The notes beneath the pieces are model-generated. The model saw only the letters and a list, made by a program, of their open reading frames with translations. It ran no database searches and was not told the origin of the DNA. Shown here one piece after another: positions 33,187 through 43,884 of a DNA stretch of 64,000 nt. Source of the DNA: Ahaetulla prasina. Lineage: Eukaryota; Chordata; Lepidosauria; Squamata; Colubridae. The stretch lies in the NCBI RefSeq assembly GCF_028640845.1, contig NC_080540.1, positions 258,092,958-258,156,957 of the forward strand. The letters run 5' to 3'. The stretch's first letter is position 1. The number at the start of each line of letters is the position of its first letter. Position numbers and translations under genes: made by a program.

Positions 33187-34210
33187 TCTCTGATAGACCA
33201 CCAAGGTTTAAATCAAACCAAAGGTCCAGGGAGATATTTCCCCAGAAGGAATATAATGGTGGTTCAATCCTAACAACTTCTTTTTGACATAAAAATATAA
33301 AAATATAAAATATAAATATAAAAATATAAACCAAAGTGGTAAATATCTTTGCAGGCCTAAAGTTTGGGTTTTCTCTTTATGTTTGTCTTAAAAAAAACAT
33401 TGATACAGGATAGTCAAGAGTTCAGTAATTCGTTTTCCATTTTTCTACTACAGAAAGAGCTATAAACTGGACAAGGACATGCACTTATTTCAAGCAGTAG
33501 GTCACACTTGATCTTTGAGTGTGAAAAGTCAGGGCAAAACATTGAGGGTGACCAATGCAACAAGGAACATCGATTTAATATCGGTAACATTTAAGCAAGT
33601 TAAATTGACCACAATTACTTAACATGATTGCTCCTTAAGTATTTAACAATTGTCCTCTTCTGACACATCCAACTTTTCAGTTAAGGACTCATGAGCTAAG
33701 CTAAACATTTTTGAGGGGCTACAACTAATTGTGCATTTTTCTTGCAACAGAAAAGACTAATTTAGAAGCACCATAAGCTGTTCTGCAGGCAGTATTTTTA
33801 AAAAAACCTCAATACCGATTTAGGTAATTTTAACATAGTAAAAATATACTCATGTTTAAATTCAACATGTATATCCACATCCAAACAACAACAACAAGAT
33901 AAAAGACCAATTCAGGTTTTCTGGGTTTATAAAAAAAAAGTAGATGGCCTTGACATTATTTATTGCCAGAGTATTCTACATGCTTTTTGTATATCTCTTA
34001 TTATAGCTGTTTCTAGTACAGTAAGAAGAAGAATATAACACTCAAAGTTAGGGTGGAAAATAAGGAAAAACTGAGCATTGGGAAAAGGTTTTATTGAAAT
34101 TTATTTTATGGAAAGTTCACAGATTATTCTTGTGACAGTTACACAAAGCATATAAACTGTCTATGGCTCTTAGTACTCGCTTTGTGACCCACAAATATCC
34201 TGAGATGTGT
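33187..34210. other. no gene recognised
   Basis: AT-rich; includes a low-complexity (AAATAT)n run at about 33290-33330. Confidence 0.35.
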
Positions 34211-34218
34211 TCACAGAG

Positions 34219-34483
34219 CAGTGGTGGGTTTCAAATTTTTTTATTATCCGTTCTGTGGGTGTGGCTTGGTGGATGTGGCAGGGGAAGGATATTGTAAAAT
34301 CTCCATTCCCTCCCCACTCCAGGGGGAGGTTACTGCAAAATCCCCATTTCCTCCCGATCAGCTGGGACTCGGGAGGCAGAGAATAGATGGGGGCAGAGCC
34401 AGTCAGAGGTGGTATTTACCAGTTCTCAGAACTACTCAAAATTTCCGCTACTGGTTCTCCAGAACTGGTCAGAACCACCTCTA
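34219..34483. mobile_element. non-autonomous hAT-like element with perfect 8-bp TSD
   Basis: Flanked by TCACAGAG on both sides (34211-34218 and 34484-34491). The ends CAGTGGTGGGTTTC and GAACCACCTCTA are imperfect inverted repeats. The interior shares GTTCTGTGGGTGTGGCTTGG and CTACTCAAAATTTCCGCTAC with 18203-18409. No transposase frame. Confidence 0.85.
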
Positions 34484-34491
34484 TCACAGAG

Positions 34492-36067
34492 TTTGATAGC
34501 AAAATGGTGAACTACTAGGTATAATTTAAAGAGTTTGACAAGGTTTGTAGACAGGGATGGAAGCAGCTGGTCTCCCAGATGTGACCCCAAATCCTTAAAA
34601 ACTTTCAGCTGCACCCCTGTCCTTTTGATGAGTTCTTCTTAAATATAGGAAGCTGGGAACCCAAACTCTAAAAAGTTTTCATTCCTAAATTATATGAAAT
34701 ATGTTTTTACATACATACATATATTCATACATAAATACACACACACACACACACATATGTAGGGCAGAGTATCTTGTATTATCTGGTTTACTGGAAGTTG
34801 CTCCAGCTGTATTGATTGGTCATTAATCAATAACTATGTTCTAAAGTGAAGAATATAAAAGCGGATTAAGGTGTGTGTGTGTGTGTGTGTGTTCATATAA
34901 GAATTTCGGGATAATCAGAGTTTTTGATTAGAGCCCATAACTTCCACAAGATGAAAAAAAGCTTTTATTTAAGTGCCTCAACTCAGTGAACTTGGTAATT
35001 GAAAATTAGATCTATTTTGCGGTAGATTAATTCACAATAATAATTTCAAAAAGATGGGACAAAATATCAAAAATGGATTAAATAAGTTACTAAATCCTTT
35101 GAACTCCTTGACCCCTAAATGACAAGACAGATGTAAATATATTACCTGATTTTTATAAACATTTAGCTATTAGGTTGTTTATATACATGTGACTTAAAGA
35201 TCCATTCTGATTTTAAAAGGATATTAAAATGTAATGGATTGTTCATTTACACTGTATCTTATTAATACTTAAAGCACTGATTCAAGATAAAGACACCAAA
35301 TAAAAATTATTCAGTCTCATAAATAATCTGGTTGTAATAGGTATCCTTCTAACTATTAAATATTGATTTCATAGTATTCTGATTAAAGCACTGATGAACT
35401 CTAGGGAAGATAAAATCACATTGTCCTGGTGCACTTATCTGCACATTCTAAAACAGTCTCCATGAATTGTAATGATATTACTATTTTTTTGTGTATTGAT
35501 TAAATCAAAAGTTGAAATACAATTTTCAAAATATTATATTCTCTTGAAAGAGTTGCTATCTATGCTTAAAGAGGCAAACATTCATGTTTCGTATGGCTTC
35601 CCTGTTGTGCATCAGTGTCAAATCCAGTAAGACTCTCAATTTGCACAAACCTTTTAAGTGCAGCTTGTAGTCTGTAGCACTAAACATTTATACATCTCTG
35701 GGTCAGAAAGTTGGTTTTTATCTTTTTCTCCTGATCTTCCCTTCTTCATCTGAATTAGACGTGAAGGTTCACTTTGGTTAGAGAAAGAACAATATGTACA
35801 TGCCATTCCTTAATCTTTCCAACATTTATGGTCAGCTGGAAGTCTGAATTGGAGCTGTACCCATGTTCATTTGAATGAGGGCATAGCTCTTTACATAAGC
35901 CAGGACTCTGCTTTAATTTACTCTTGGTTTAAGCAAAGCAAGTTCAGGTGCCCTCCAGACCTCTCAGCTGAATGCATACCCATCAGAGAAAGTAGGGATT
36001 GGGTGGGCCACCCCATCCTGTTCCTGATTAAAAGTTTCTACAAGTTTAGTTGAACGGATTTCAGTGA
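34492..36067. other. no gene recognised; two dinucleotide repeats
   Basis: Contains (AC)n at 34738-34755 and (GT)n at 34872-34892. Otherwise AT-rich with no frame worth calling. Confidence 0.4.
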
Positions 36068-36075
36068 ATACCACC

Positions 36076-36329
36076 CAGGGGTGAAATGCTCCCGGTTCGG
36101 CCAGGTTTGGCCAATCCGGTAATGATTGTGGCAGGAGGTTCAGAGAACCAGTAGTGATGGCGGCGCAAAGCTCTGCCCACATGCCCAGTTGTTATTACTT
36201 CTTGGTTTTAACCAGGAAGTTTTGTGCATGCTTAGAAGATTTTGTGCATGCGCAGAGAGTCTGAGTGCGATGTGACATGCACACATGCACTTCTGAACCA
36301 GTAAGGAAGTTAAGTAGATTTCACCCCTG
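36076..36329. mobile_element. non-autonomous hAT-like element with 8-bp TSD
   Basis: Perfect 12-bp terminal inverted repeats CAGGGGTGAAAT/ATTTCACCCCTG. Flanks ATACCACC (36068-36075) and ATACTACT (36330-36337) agree at 6 of 8 positions, as expected for an aged duplication. 254 bp, no coding capacity. The CAGGGGTG ends are typical of hAT elements. Confidence 0.88.
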
Positions 36330-36337
36330 ATACTACT

Positions 36338-36841
36338 GCAAGATTTCAATTAATTATGAACTTTAAGCTTCTTCTGTCACTGTTTCTTAAATCAACTGAA
36401 ACAAAACAACTATCTACTGTATACTCTTGCTTTCAGCCATATTTATAGTTAGTACATTAAATGCTCTCTATCACTGCAATGGTTAAACAATGCTAAGTAT
36501 AGCTATTGAGGAAAAAGAATTGAAGTTTTCTTCTCATATGGGCTCCTGCTCCATTCAAGGTCCCATTGTATTAACTTTATGGATAAATAAAATTTCTACT
36601 TGAGTTGCTACTCCATGGAATGTAACTTTTTTTAATCACAGGAATCTAGAGTTATATAAGCATTTGACAGATCACATTCACATAACAGAATAAGCATAAG
36701 TACACTGCTATTCATAGTCACTTTCATTTATTTTAATTAGCATTCATTTTTGCATGTCAGTCACATATTATTAACCATCTTATACCAACATGAACATCTT
36801 AAAATATCTCTCCATTTTCTTATCTTTAATAAGCATTCTAA
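36338..36841. other. no gene recognised
   Basis: AT-rich spacer. Confidence 0.3.
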
Positions 36842-37177
36842 TGGGGATGCGGTGGCTCAGTGGCTAAGGCGCTGAGCTTGTTGATTGAAAGGTCAGCAGT
36901 CCAGTGGTTCGAATTCTTAGGTCCCCGTAATGTGGTGAGTTCCCGTTCCTTGTCCCAGGTTCTGCCAACCTAGCAGTTCGAAAGCACGTAAAAAATGCAA
37001 GTAGAAAAATAGGGACCACCTTTGGTGGGAAGGTAACAGTGTTCCAGCCACATGATCCACCACAGAGACATCTTTGGACAGCACTGGCACTTTGGCTTTG
37101 AAATGGAGATGAGCACCATCCCTAGAGTCGGGAACAACTAGCATATATGTGCAAGGGGAACCTTTATCTTTACCTTA
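36842..37177 (+). mobile_element. Sauria-type SINE (tRNA-like head, Bov-B-like tail)
   Basis: Head GGTGGCTCAGTGGCTAAGGC (A-box region) and GTGGTTCGAATTC (B box) are tRNA-like pol III promoter elements. The tail TCGGGAACAACTAGC...GGGGAACCTTTA with short CTTTA-type repeats is the Bov-B LINE-like end I know from Sauria SINEs. About 336 bp, the usual length. Presumably moved by a Bov-B enzyme; no Bov-B LINE is in this window. Confidence 0.85.
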
Positions 37178-37399
37178 CCATGATAATACATACCCCTGTT
37201 CTAGTTTTTAGTCATTTGTGTAAATGTGTAATCATTTGTTGCATTTTCCTTAGTAAAGATAATTATAACTTTCAAATCCAAACTATCTTCTTTCTCTGTC
37301 ACTTCCACATGCATGTACACTCACACAGACACACTCACTTAAGACAAGTAATGGCAGAACCTGGGGGAAGAGTAAAAAGAAGGATCAGCCTAGAATCAT
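37178..37399. other. no gene recognised
   Basis: Spacer with a short CA-rich patch around 37310-37340. Confidence 0.3.
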
Positions 37400-37917
37400 T
37401 GTGTAGCTGCAAGTGAACTCTTGAGTGCCACTGGTCCTTATCGAACCAGCTGTTGACCATCAGAGGAGAAGATTCCTGTGTATAGGCTTTAGCAATAAAT
37501 CAGTTTAATTGAACCTTCACTTCTGGATCTCTCACACATAATGTTGTGGCTCGCCAGCAGCCAGCAGATCTGGCAGCAAATTCAGACAGTGAGGAGGTTG
37601 GGGAGGAATGTGGGCCAGTTCTGGAGTCTGGAGAAAGCTCAGACGATAGGTCTGGGTTGGAGGCAGAGAGGGTGCCAAGGCCATCTGGTAGTTCTTTGTT
37701 GCCTCTGAAGTCTCCGGAGTCTAATGTCAACAAGGCAGAAGAACAGCATGAGCCTGTTCCTAGTGTGCACATGTGCACACTGCCAGGAGACAGGAACAAT
37801 TAAGGAAACAGGGTCGACTTGGGAGTAAGGCTTGCAGATGATTGGCCCCTCCCATAAGACATAAAAGAGGAGCGAAGCAATTAGTTCATCTGGCCTATTC
37901 AAGATTTGAAACTTAAA
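37400..37917 (+). other. LTR-like fragment with promoter-like motifs
   Basis: Holds AATAAA at 37494-37499 followed by a stretch ending CTCACACA at 37538. Then comes a GC-richer part beginning TGTTGTGGCTCGCCAGC at 37542 and containing ATTGG (37841) and CATAAAAG (37860). The open frame 37546-37803 (acidic, SDSEEVGEE) could be spurious. Read as LTR parts, the order is U5-like then U3-like, which would fit a junction of two LTRs. The right end meets a family B LINE at 37918. I do not recognise the family. Confidence 0.3.
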
Positions 37918-38662
37918 AGGAAACAATAGGACAGGAACAATAGGACAGGAATTTGTGCTCTTATGCACGCCCCTTATAGACCTCTTAGGAATGGGGTGAG
38001 GTTAATAGTAGAGAGTTTTTGGTTAAAGCTTTGGGGATTTTGAGAAGAGACCACAGAGTCAGGTAGTGTGTTCCAAGCACTAATAAGTCTGTTACAGAAG
38101 TCATATTTTCTGCAATCAAGATTGAAACGGTTAACATTGAGTTTAAATCTATTGTTTGCTATTGTATTGTTATGATTGAAGCTGAAGTAGTCTTCAACAG
38201 AAAGGACATTGCAATAGATGATTCTATGAGTTAAACACAGGTCCTGTTGAAGGCGGCGGAGTTCTAAGTTTTCTAAATTCAATATTTCAAGTCTGGTGGC
38301 ATAAGGTATTTTATTGTATTCAGAAGAGTGGAGAACTCTTGTAAAATATTTCTGAACATGTTCAATTGTATTGATGTCTGAAATGTGGTATGGGTTCCAG
38401 ACAGGCGAGCTGTATTCAAGAATTGGTCTAGCAACTGTTTTATATGCTCTGGTTAGCAGTGTAGTGTTTCTGGAGAAGAAGCTATGTAAGATTAGGTTTA
38501 CAACTCTTAAAGCCTTTTTTGCGATGTAGTTGCAGTGGGCTTTGGCACTTAGATCATTGGATTGAAAACTCCAAGGTCTTTAATAGGGTTGGGGTCATCT
38601 GTAAGGTAATGTCCATCGAGTTTATATTTAGTGTTTAGATTCTTTTTTCCAATGTGTAAGAA
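37918..38662 (-). mobile_element. family B LINE fragment lacking its 3' tail
   Basis: Minus-strand copy encoding LENLELRRLQQDLCLTHRIIY, RKYDFCNRLISAWNTLPDS and terminal TPFLRGL (frame 37974-38282). Upstream parts match 39.4-40.0 kb, with stops. The 3' end stops at the AATAGGACAGG block, which is partly duplicated, so the last ~75 bp and the (AAAT)n tail are missing. Confidence 0.82.
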
Positions 38663-39060
38663 TTTACAGAGCAACGACATTTGATTAACATACATTTAGT
38701 TATATTTAAGCTGACAAAGAGATCTGTAACTCAGAAGATGCCACAAGAATGTCATGGCTGCAACACTCAAGGTAATTTTGAACAAATGACACATATATCC
38801 ATGCCCACACATGCCCACAGAGTTACATTGAAGATTGATTAAAATCCAGGGTCAGGTTTCTCCAAATGTAGGACTAAGCTATGGAATTATGGATGCTTGA
38901 ATTGAAATATTTTCAAGTGCAGTGTATCTAAAGGGCATTAGATGGCAGAATGTTTAGCCACAGGCAGACATATTGGAGGGGACATGATGAGAAGAGGAGA
39001 ACTCACTGTCTTGATACACTCTACTCACTTAATTCTAGTTAACAAAGTTATAAATGTTAC
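38663..39060. other. no gene recognised
   Basis: Spacer between a family B copy and a hAT element. Confidence 0.3.
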
Positions 39061-39191
39061 CTGTAGATCAGTGGTGGCTAACCTTTTTTGGACCGAGTGC
39101 CCAAAGCATGCCCGAACCCCCAAAATGCAATGTGCACGCAGCCCCCGTGCACCCTCCACACCCGGCAGCACTGAACTGGGTGATGGCTCAT

Positions 39192-40398
39192 GTTTTTATT
39201 TATTTATTTATTATTTTATTTTATTTTGTCACAACAGTATATATAAGCATAAGCATGAAACAACTATACAACATATAAACGTATATATAATGAAAGGAAA
39301 CAATAGGACAGGAAGAATAGGCACTTTTGTGCTCTTATGCATGCTCCTTATAGTCCTCTTAGGAATGGGGTGAGGTCAATGGTAGACAGTTTTTGGTTAA
39401 AGCTTTAGGGAGTTTGAGAAGAAACCACAGAGTCAGGGAGTGTGTTCCAAGCATTAACAACTCTGTTACAAAAGTCATATTTTCTGCAATCAAGATTGAA
39501 ACGGTTAACATTTAGTTTGAATCTATTGTTTGCTCTTGTATTGTTGTGATTGAAGCTGAAGTAGTCTTTAACAGGAAGGACATTGCAATAGATGATTCTG
39601 TGTGTTAAACAGAGGTCTTGTCGGAGTTGGTGGAGTTCTAAATTTTCTAATCCCAGGATTTCAAGTCTGGTGGTGTAAGGTATTTTGTTGTTTTCAGAGG
39701 AGCGGACAACTCTTCTTGTAAAATATTTCTGGATGCGTTCAATTGTATTAATGTCAGAGATATGATATGGGTTCCAGACAGGTGAGCTGTATTCAAGAAT
39801 AGGTCTAGCAAATGTTTTGTATGCTCTGGTGAGTAGTGTAGTGTTTTTGGAAAAGAAGCTATGCAAAATTAGGTTTACAACTCTTAGAGCCTTTTTTGCT
39901 ATGTAGTTACAGTGGGCTTTGGCACTTAGACATGAAAACTCCAAGGTCTTTAACGGGATGGGGGTCGTCTGTAAGGTAATGTCCATCTAGTATGTACTTA
40001 GTGTTTGGGTTCTTTTTTCCAATATGTAAGACTGAGCATTTGCTGGTTGAGATTTGGAGTTGCCAAGTTTTAGACCAATCAGATACAAAGTCAAGGTCTT
40101 TTTGAAGGGTAGTAGTATTGTTAGTGGTGTTAAATAGTTTGACATCATCAGCAAAGAGAACACAATAACTTGAGATATGGTCACAGAGATCATTTATGTA
40201 TAGTATGAAGAGCGTTGGTCCAAGAACGCTGCCTTGAGGAACGCCACTTTTGACAGGAACAGGATTTGATAGAGCATTGCCAATTTTGACCACTTGTTGT
40301 CTGTTTGACAGGAAAGCAGTTATCCAATTATGAAGAGGTCCTGAAATGCCATAGGATTTTAGTTTTAGGATAAGTTTGTCATGTACTACTGAGTCAAA
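39192..40398 (-). mobile_element. family B LINE, longest copy, nested in hAT
   Basis: Minus strand. (AAAT)n-type tail at 39192-39228, then TTGTGAC, 3' UTR, and coding sequence back to RT motif A, where the copy is 5' truncated near 40398. It is the only family B copy here that includes RT motifs. Confidence 0.88.
39370..40398 (-). pseudogene. family B ORF2 fragment with RT motifs B and C
   Basis: Minus-strand frames 39907-40410 and 39405-39986 are parts of one protein. RT features: FDSVVHDKL (near motif A), VKSGVPQGSVLGPTLF (motif B), LFADDVKLF (motif C), LHIGKKNP. C-terminal features: RPILEYSSPVWNPY, RRVVRSSENNKIPY, RKYDFCNRVVNAWNTLPDS. Compared with the 38.5-kb copy, a net loss of 7 bases near 39930-39940 shifts the frame between the two parts; a further break follows VVSSQTP near 39405. 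CR1-group (Jockey superfamily) LINE; the exact clade is uncertain. Confidence 0.82.
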
Positions 40399-40460
40399 AG
40401 TAGGTGGCACACAGCCACCTCTGGCACATGTGCCATAGGTTCGCCATAATAGCTCTAGAT

Positions 40461-42717
40461 TGTTTCATGCAAACATATATATATCCACAGTCAACTTGTT
40501 TTAATTAACTCACATTAACTAGAACAATTAGTTATATCTTAGAAACAACTGTCTTAATTTGAAGATTTTTTTTTGAAATCTACTTTAATATCTCACAATA
40601 TGGGAAGAAATAAGTTATTGTTATTTACAACTGAAACAGAATATGAAACTATAACCATCTCAAATATATACACGCGCACACACACATACACACAATTTGG
40701 CTACCATTTTTTTAAATGAAAAAATGCCTGTTATTTTATTCAAAAAATGGCAGCCAAATTTAGCCAAACCTGCCAAGTTTATCCGAGTGAGGAAATTTGA
40801 AAATCTGTGAAAACCTACTTTGAAGCTTTGGGATGAGCTAGCAAGCTCATTAACTGAAATTGTAAAGCATTCCTTCTTCATAATATGTTTATAATCTCTC
40901 CAATGTTATTGATTTTTTTTTGCACTGGACTCTTCATGAGATGCCTCTGGGAAAATGTAGTTTTTCTCTTTATAATATAACATTATATTATAGTTTACCA
41001 AATTATTCAAATGCAAATAGAAGAAAAATGCTGACACCAGAAAAGATCATAATGACTAAATGAATTACATTAATGTTTCAGGTGATTTTCTCCATTATTG
41101 CTTTGCAAGTTGATCGTATTGACACATTTTGTACACATAGAGTGGTGGTTAAAAGTTTGTGAATTTTTCAATTTAATTTTAAACATTTCTGTTTAAACCT
41201 ATGACCTAAAACTTGATCCGTTCTCTACGTACATCCTTGAATAAAATAAATAGAACCCATTTAAAGAAATGAATCAAAAACATTGTAATTGTTCATTTAT
41301 TTATTGGGGGAAATGATCTAAAGCTGCATATGGACCCATGATTAAGATCTCCATGATTAAGATCATCTGGGAAGATATTGCTCTTAGTGGGTAGGTTCAT
41401 GTTTCAATCTTGAGTTTTCCATGAAAGTATCTTAGTTACGGAGCATTCATCCCAGGGACACGCTGGCGGTTCCAACATTTAAGACATACTTCAGGAGAAG
41501 ATTGCCTTTTAGAATGCCTGTTATCCTCAGTTTTGGTGGTGTTGTTTATTGAACTTTGTTTTAATATTTATATTTATTGTTTAATATTTATATTTATGTA
41601 AGTGTATTGTTTTTAATTATAATTGATTTTTTTTCCTCTTGGAAATTATGCTGAAATCCTCTGGCAGGAAAAACTATATAAAATTTAAATATATGCTGTA
41701 CATGCCACAGGCAACTTGCTGTGATTAAGACAGCATATTCTTTGTCATTGAAAAAAAGAAGACATTGCACCAACTAAGTGGCTTCCCATCAAGAAAGAGA
41801 TATATTATTTTATTATTTTGATTATGGTATCTCCATCTTTCTGTCTGTCTGTCTGTCTGTCTGTCTCTGTCTCTTTCTCTGTCTCTGTCTCTGTCTCTCT
41901 CTCTCATTTAATGGCCAACTCCCTAAAAGCCAAAAAAAATGCATATGTTTTACCCATCCAAAACTGAAGGTTCCCCATTAATTGTCTTTTTGTTATAATT
42001 GCTCAGTTTGAAAAGGACGCTAAGAATTACCTGAGGCTGTGCACAATCTGCACAGTAAACCAGATAACAGGGGCTATTAAATAAACTATGCTTAAGTAAA
42101 CAGTGGATGACTATATCTTGCAAGCACAGATATTCCAGATATTATGTACATATCCTACTTATATGTCAATAGCTTGCATCCTTATTTGAGACAGAAGCAT
42201 AATTTTCCACTTAAGAATAATACATTTCAAAATGTCATTTTGTCATAATTGGAATTGGTGAATTCTCACTAAAAATAAAATGAATATCTAAATCTAGGGC
42301 TAATCAAGTCTTGCAATCTTTCTGCAAGTAGTAATACTGATTCTTCGAGTTGTGTTCCAAATAGTCTTCCAAGAAAAAAAAAATGAACTTATTTTTAATA
42401 TTGAAATGAGTGGATTTAAGTCTCTCACAAAACTAAACTAAACTGCAAAAAATACCCAGCAGCCTTTGGTCTAGTGAATATATTAATTCACTTATAGTAT
42501 TTTGCATTCTGAATACATTATATGATCAGAGGGTAAATCTTATTTCCACCACAATGGATTAACTAAGCTGCATTAAACTTCAATCACAGACCCAAATGCC
42601 AAACACAGATTATGAAGGACTTATTTTAAGAGAAATTTGGTATGTCTTATTTTTTAAGAGAAACATAGAGAAGGGTTCTACAGAGTGCAATCTGAAGGTC
42701 ATGTTTGGCCACACTGC
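40461..42717. other. no gene recognised; simple repeats
   Basis: AT-rich. Includes an AC/CA patch at 40668-40695 and a (CTGT)n/(CTCTGT)n tract at 41840-41905, which creates an artificial Arg/Asp repeat frame on the minus strand. Nothing gene-like. Confidence 0.4.
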
Positions 42718-42725
42718 CTTTATGA

Positions 42726-42818
42726 CAGTGTTTCTCAACCTTGGTAGGTTGAAGGTGTATGGACTAAAGAATTCTGGAACTTCACATATGTTCAAGTTGC
42801 CAAGGTTGAGATACACTG
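42726..42818. mobile_element. 93-bp hAT-type MITE
   Basis: Terminal repeats CAGTGTTTCTCAACCTTGG and CCAAGGTTGAGATACACTG pair with one mismatch. Flanks CTTTATGA (42718-42725) and TGTTATGA (42819-42826) match at 6 of 8. The CAGTGTTTCTCAACC ends are the classical hAT-Charlie type common in amniotes. It folds almost entirely into a hairpin. Confidence 0.88.
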
Positions 42819-42910
42819 TGTTATGACCTCCACAGTTAGTGGAGTCAAACATTTGAACCCTTTTTACCCTGGCAGAAGTTTGGAGGAATGTTAAGGGACA
42901 AAAAAAAAAC

Positions 42911-43378
42911 CTCTGCCACCTTCGACATGACCTGAGTTTAACTCATAAAATCATCTATTACAATATCCTTCCTGTTGAAGACTATTTTAGCTTCAATTGC
43001 AACAATACATGAGCACACAATAGATTTAAGCTTAATGTTAACCGCTCCAATCTTGATTGCAGAAAATATGACTTCAGTAACAGAGTTGTTAATACTTGAA
43101 ATACACTACCAGACTCTTCCCAAAATCCCCAAAGCTTTAATCAAAAACTATCTACTATTGAGCTCACCCCATTCCTAAGAGGTCTGTAAGGGGCGTGCAT
43201 AAGAGCACCAACGTGCCTACCGTTCTTGTCCCAATGTCCCCTTTGATTGTATCCAATTTCATATAGTTATTACATACTAATGATTATATATATGCTTATA
43301 TATCATATAGTTATTTCATGCTTATGCTTATATATACCATTGTGAGAAATAAATAAAAATAAATAAATAAAATGAATA
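42911..43378 (+). mobile_element. family B LINE 3' fragment
   Basis: Begins at the CTCTGCCACCTTCGACATGACC block and ends with TTGTGAGAAATAAATAAA-type tail units. The C-terminal coding part has a stop (GAA ATA after NT-TGA near 43098) and a short deletion within the PDSVVSSQN region, but keeps the terminal TPFLRGL and the TAAGGGGCGTGCATAAG 3' UTR start. Confidence 0.85.
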
Positions 43379-43519
43379 CCTTACAGATCACTTTTTAAAA
43401 TCCTTTCTCTCAAAATGGATCCTGGCTCCACACATCCTTAAAGTGCAGCACTTACTTTTATTTTAAGGTCTTGTGTAGATCTTACATTGATAAAATAAAA
43501 TTGTGTATAATTTAAGGGG
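43379..43519. other. spacer, nothing recognised
   Basis: Short unique-looking stretch between the LINE tail and the AT repeat. Confidence 0.3.
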
Positions 43520-43705
43520 TGTGCATAATATATAAATATAATTTATATATTATATATAATATTATTATATATAATATATAATATATTATATTATATTTTA
43601 TATATATATATAAATAATATATATATACATATATATTATATAATATATAATATATTATATTATATAATAATATAATATATAATTTATATATTATATATTA
43701 TAATA
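43520..43705. repeat. (AT)n-rich self-complementary repeat
   Basis: About 185 bp made almost only of A and T, dominated by TATATAAT-like units that are self-complementary in many registers. Confidence 0.9.
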
Positions 43706-43884
43706 TAAATATAAGGGGCATGCATAAGAGCACAAACATGCATACTGTTCCTGTCCTATTTTTCTTTTTCTTCTTCTTATATATATAATGCTTATTCCTC
43801 CTAATATTTACTCATATATATGTTTATATAATCTTTTTTGTATGATACGTATATATATTGTTGTGACAAAATAAAGTAAAGTGT
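43706..43884 (+). mobile_element. family B LINE, 3' UTR only
   Basis: Starts TAAGGGGCATGCATAAGAGCAC, the first bases after the family B stop codon, and runs to TTGTGACAAAATAAAG. No coding part. Confidence 0.8.

Larger units (their letters stand above)
39069..40452. mobile_element. hAT-like element interrupted by a family B LINE
   Basis: The left end CAGTGGTGGCTAACC and right end GGTTCGCCATAATAG are imperfect inverted repeats. Flanks CTGTAGAT (39061-39068) and CTCTAGAT (40453-40460) match at 7 of 8. The hAT itself is only about 39069-39191 plus 40399-40452. The same family is at 46997-47395. Confidence 0.8.

Noticed and set aside
37546..37803. 85-codon acidic frame (SDSEEVGEE) as a possible exon
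   Set aside because: No splice sites or homologous gene recognised, and the surrounding motifs look LTR-like; kept only inside an 'other' feature.
41725..41981. Arg/Asp-rich and Cys/Leu-rich frames at 41.7-42.0 kb
   Set aside because: Artefacts of the (CTGT)n/(CTCTGT)n tract.
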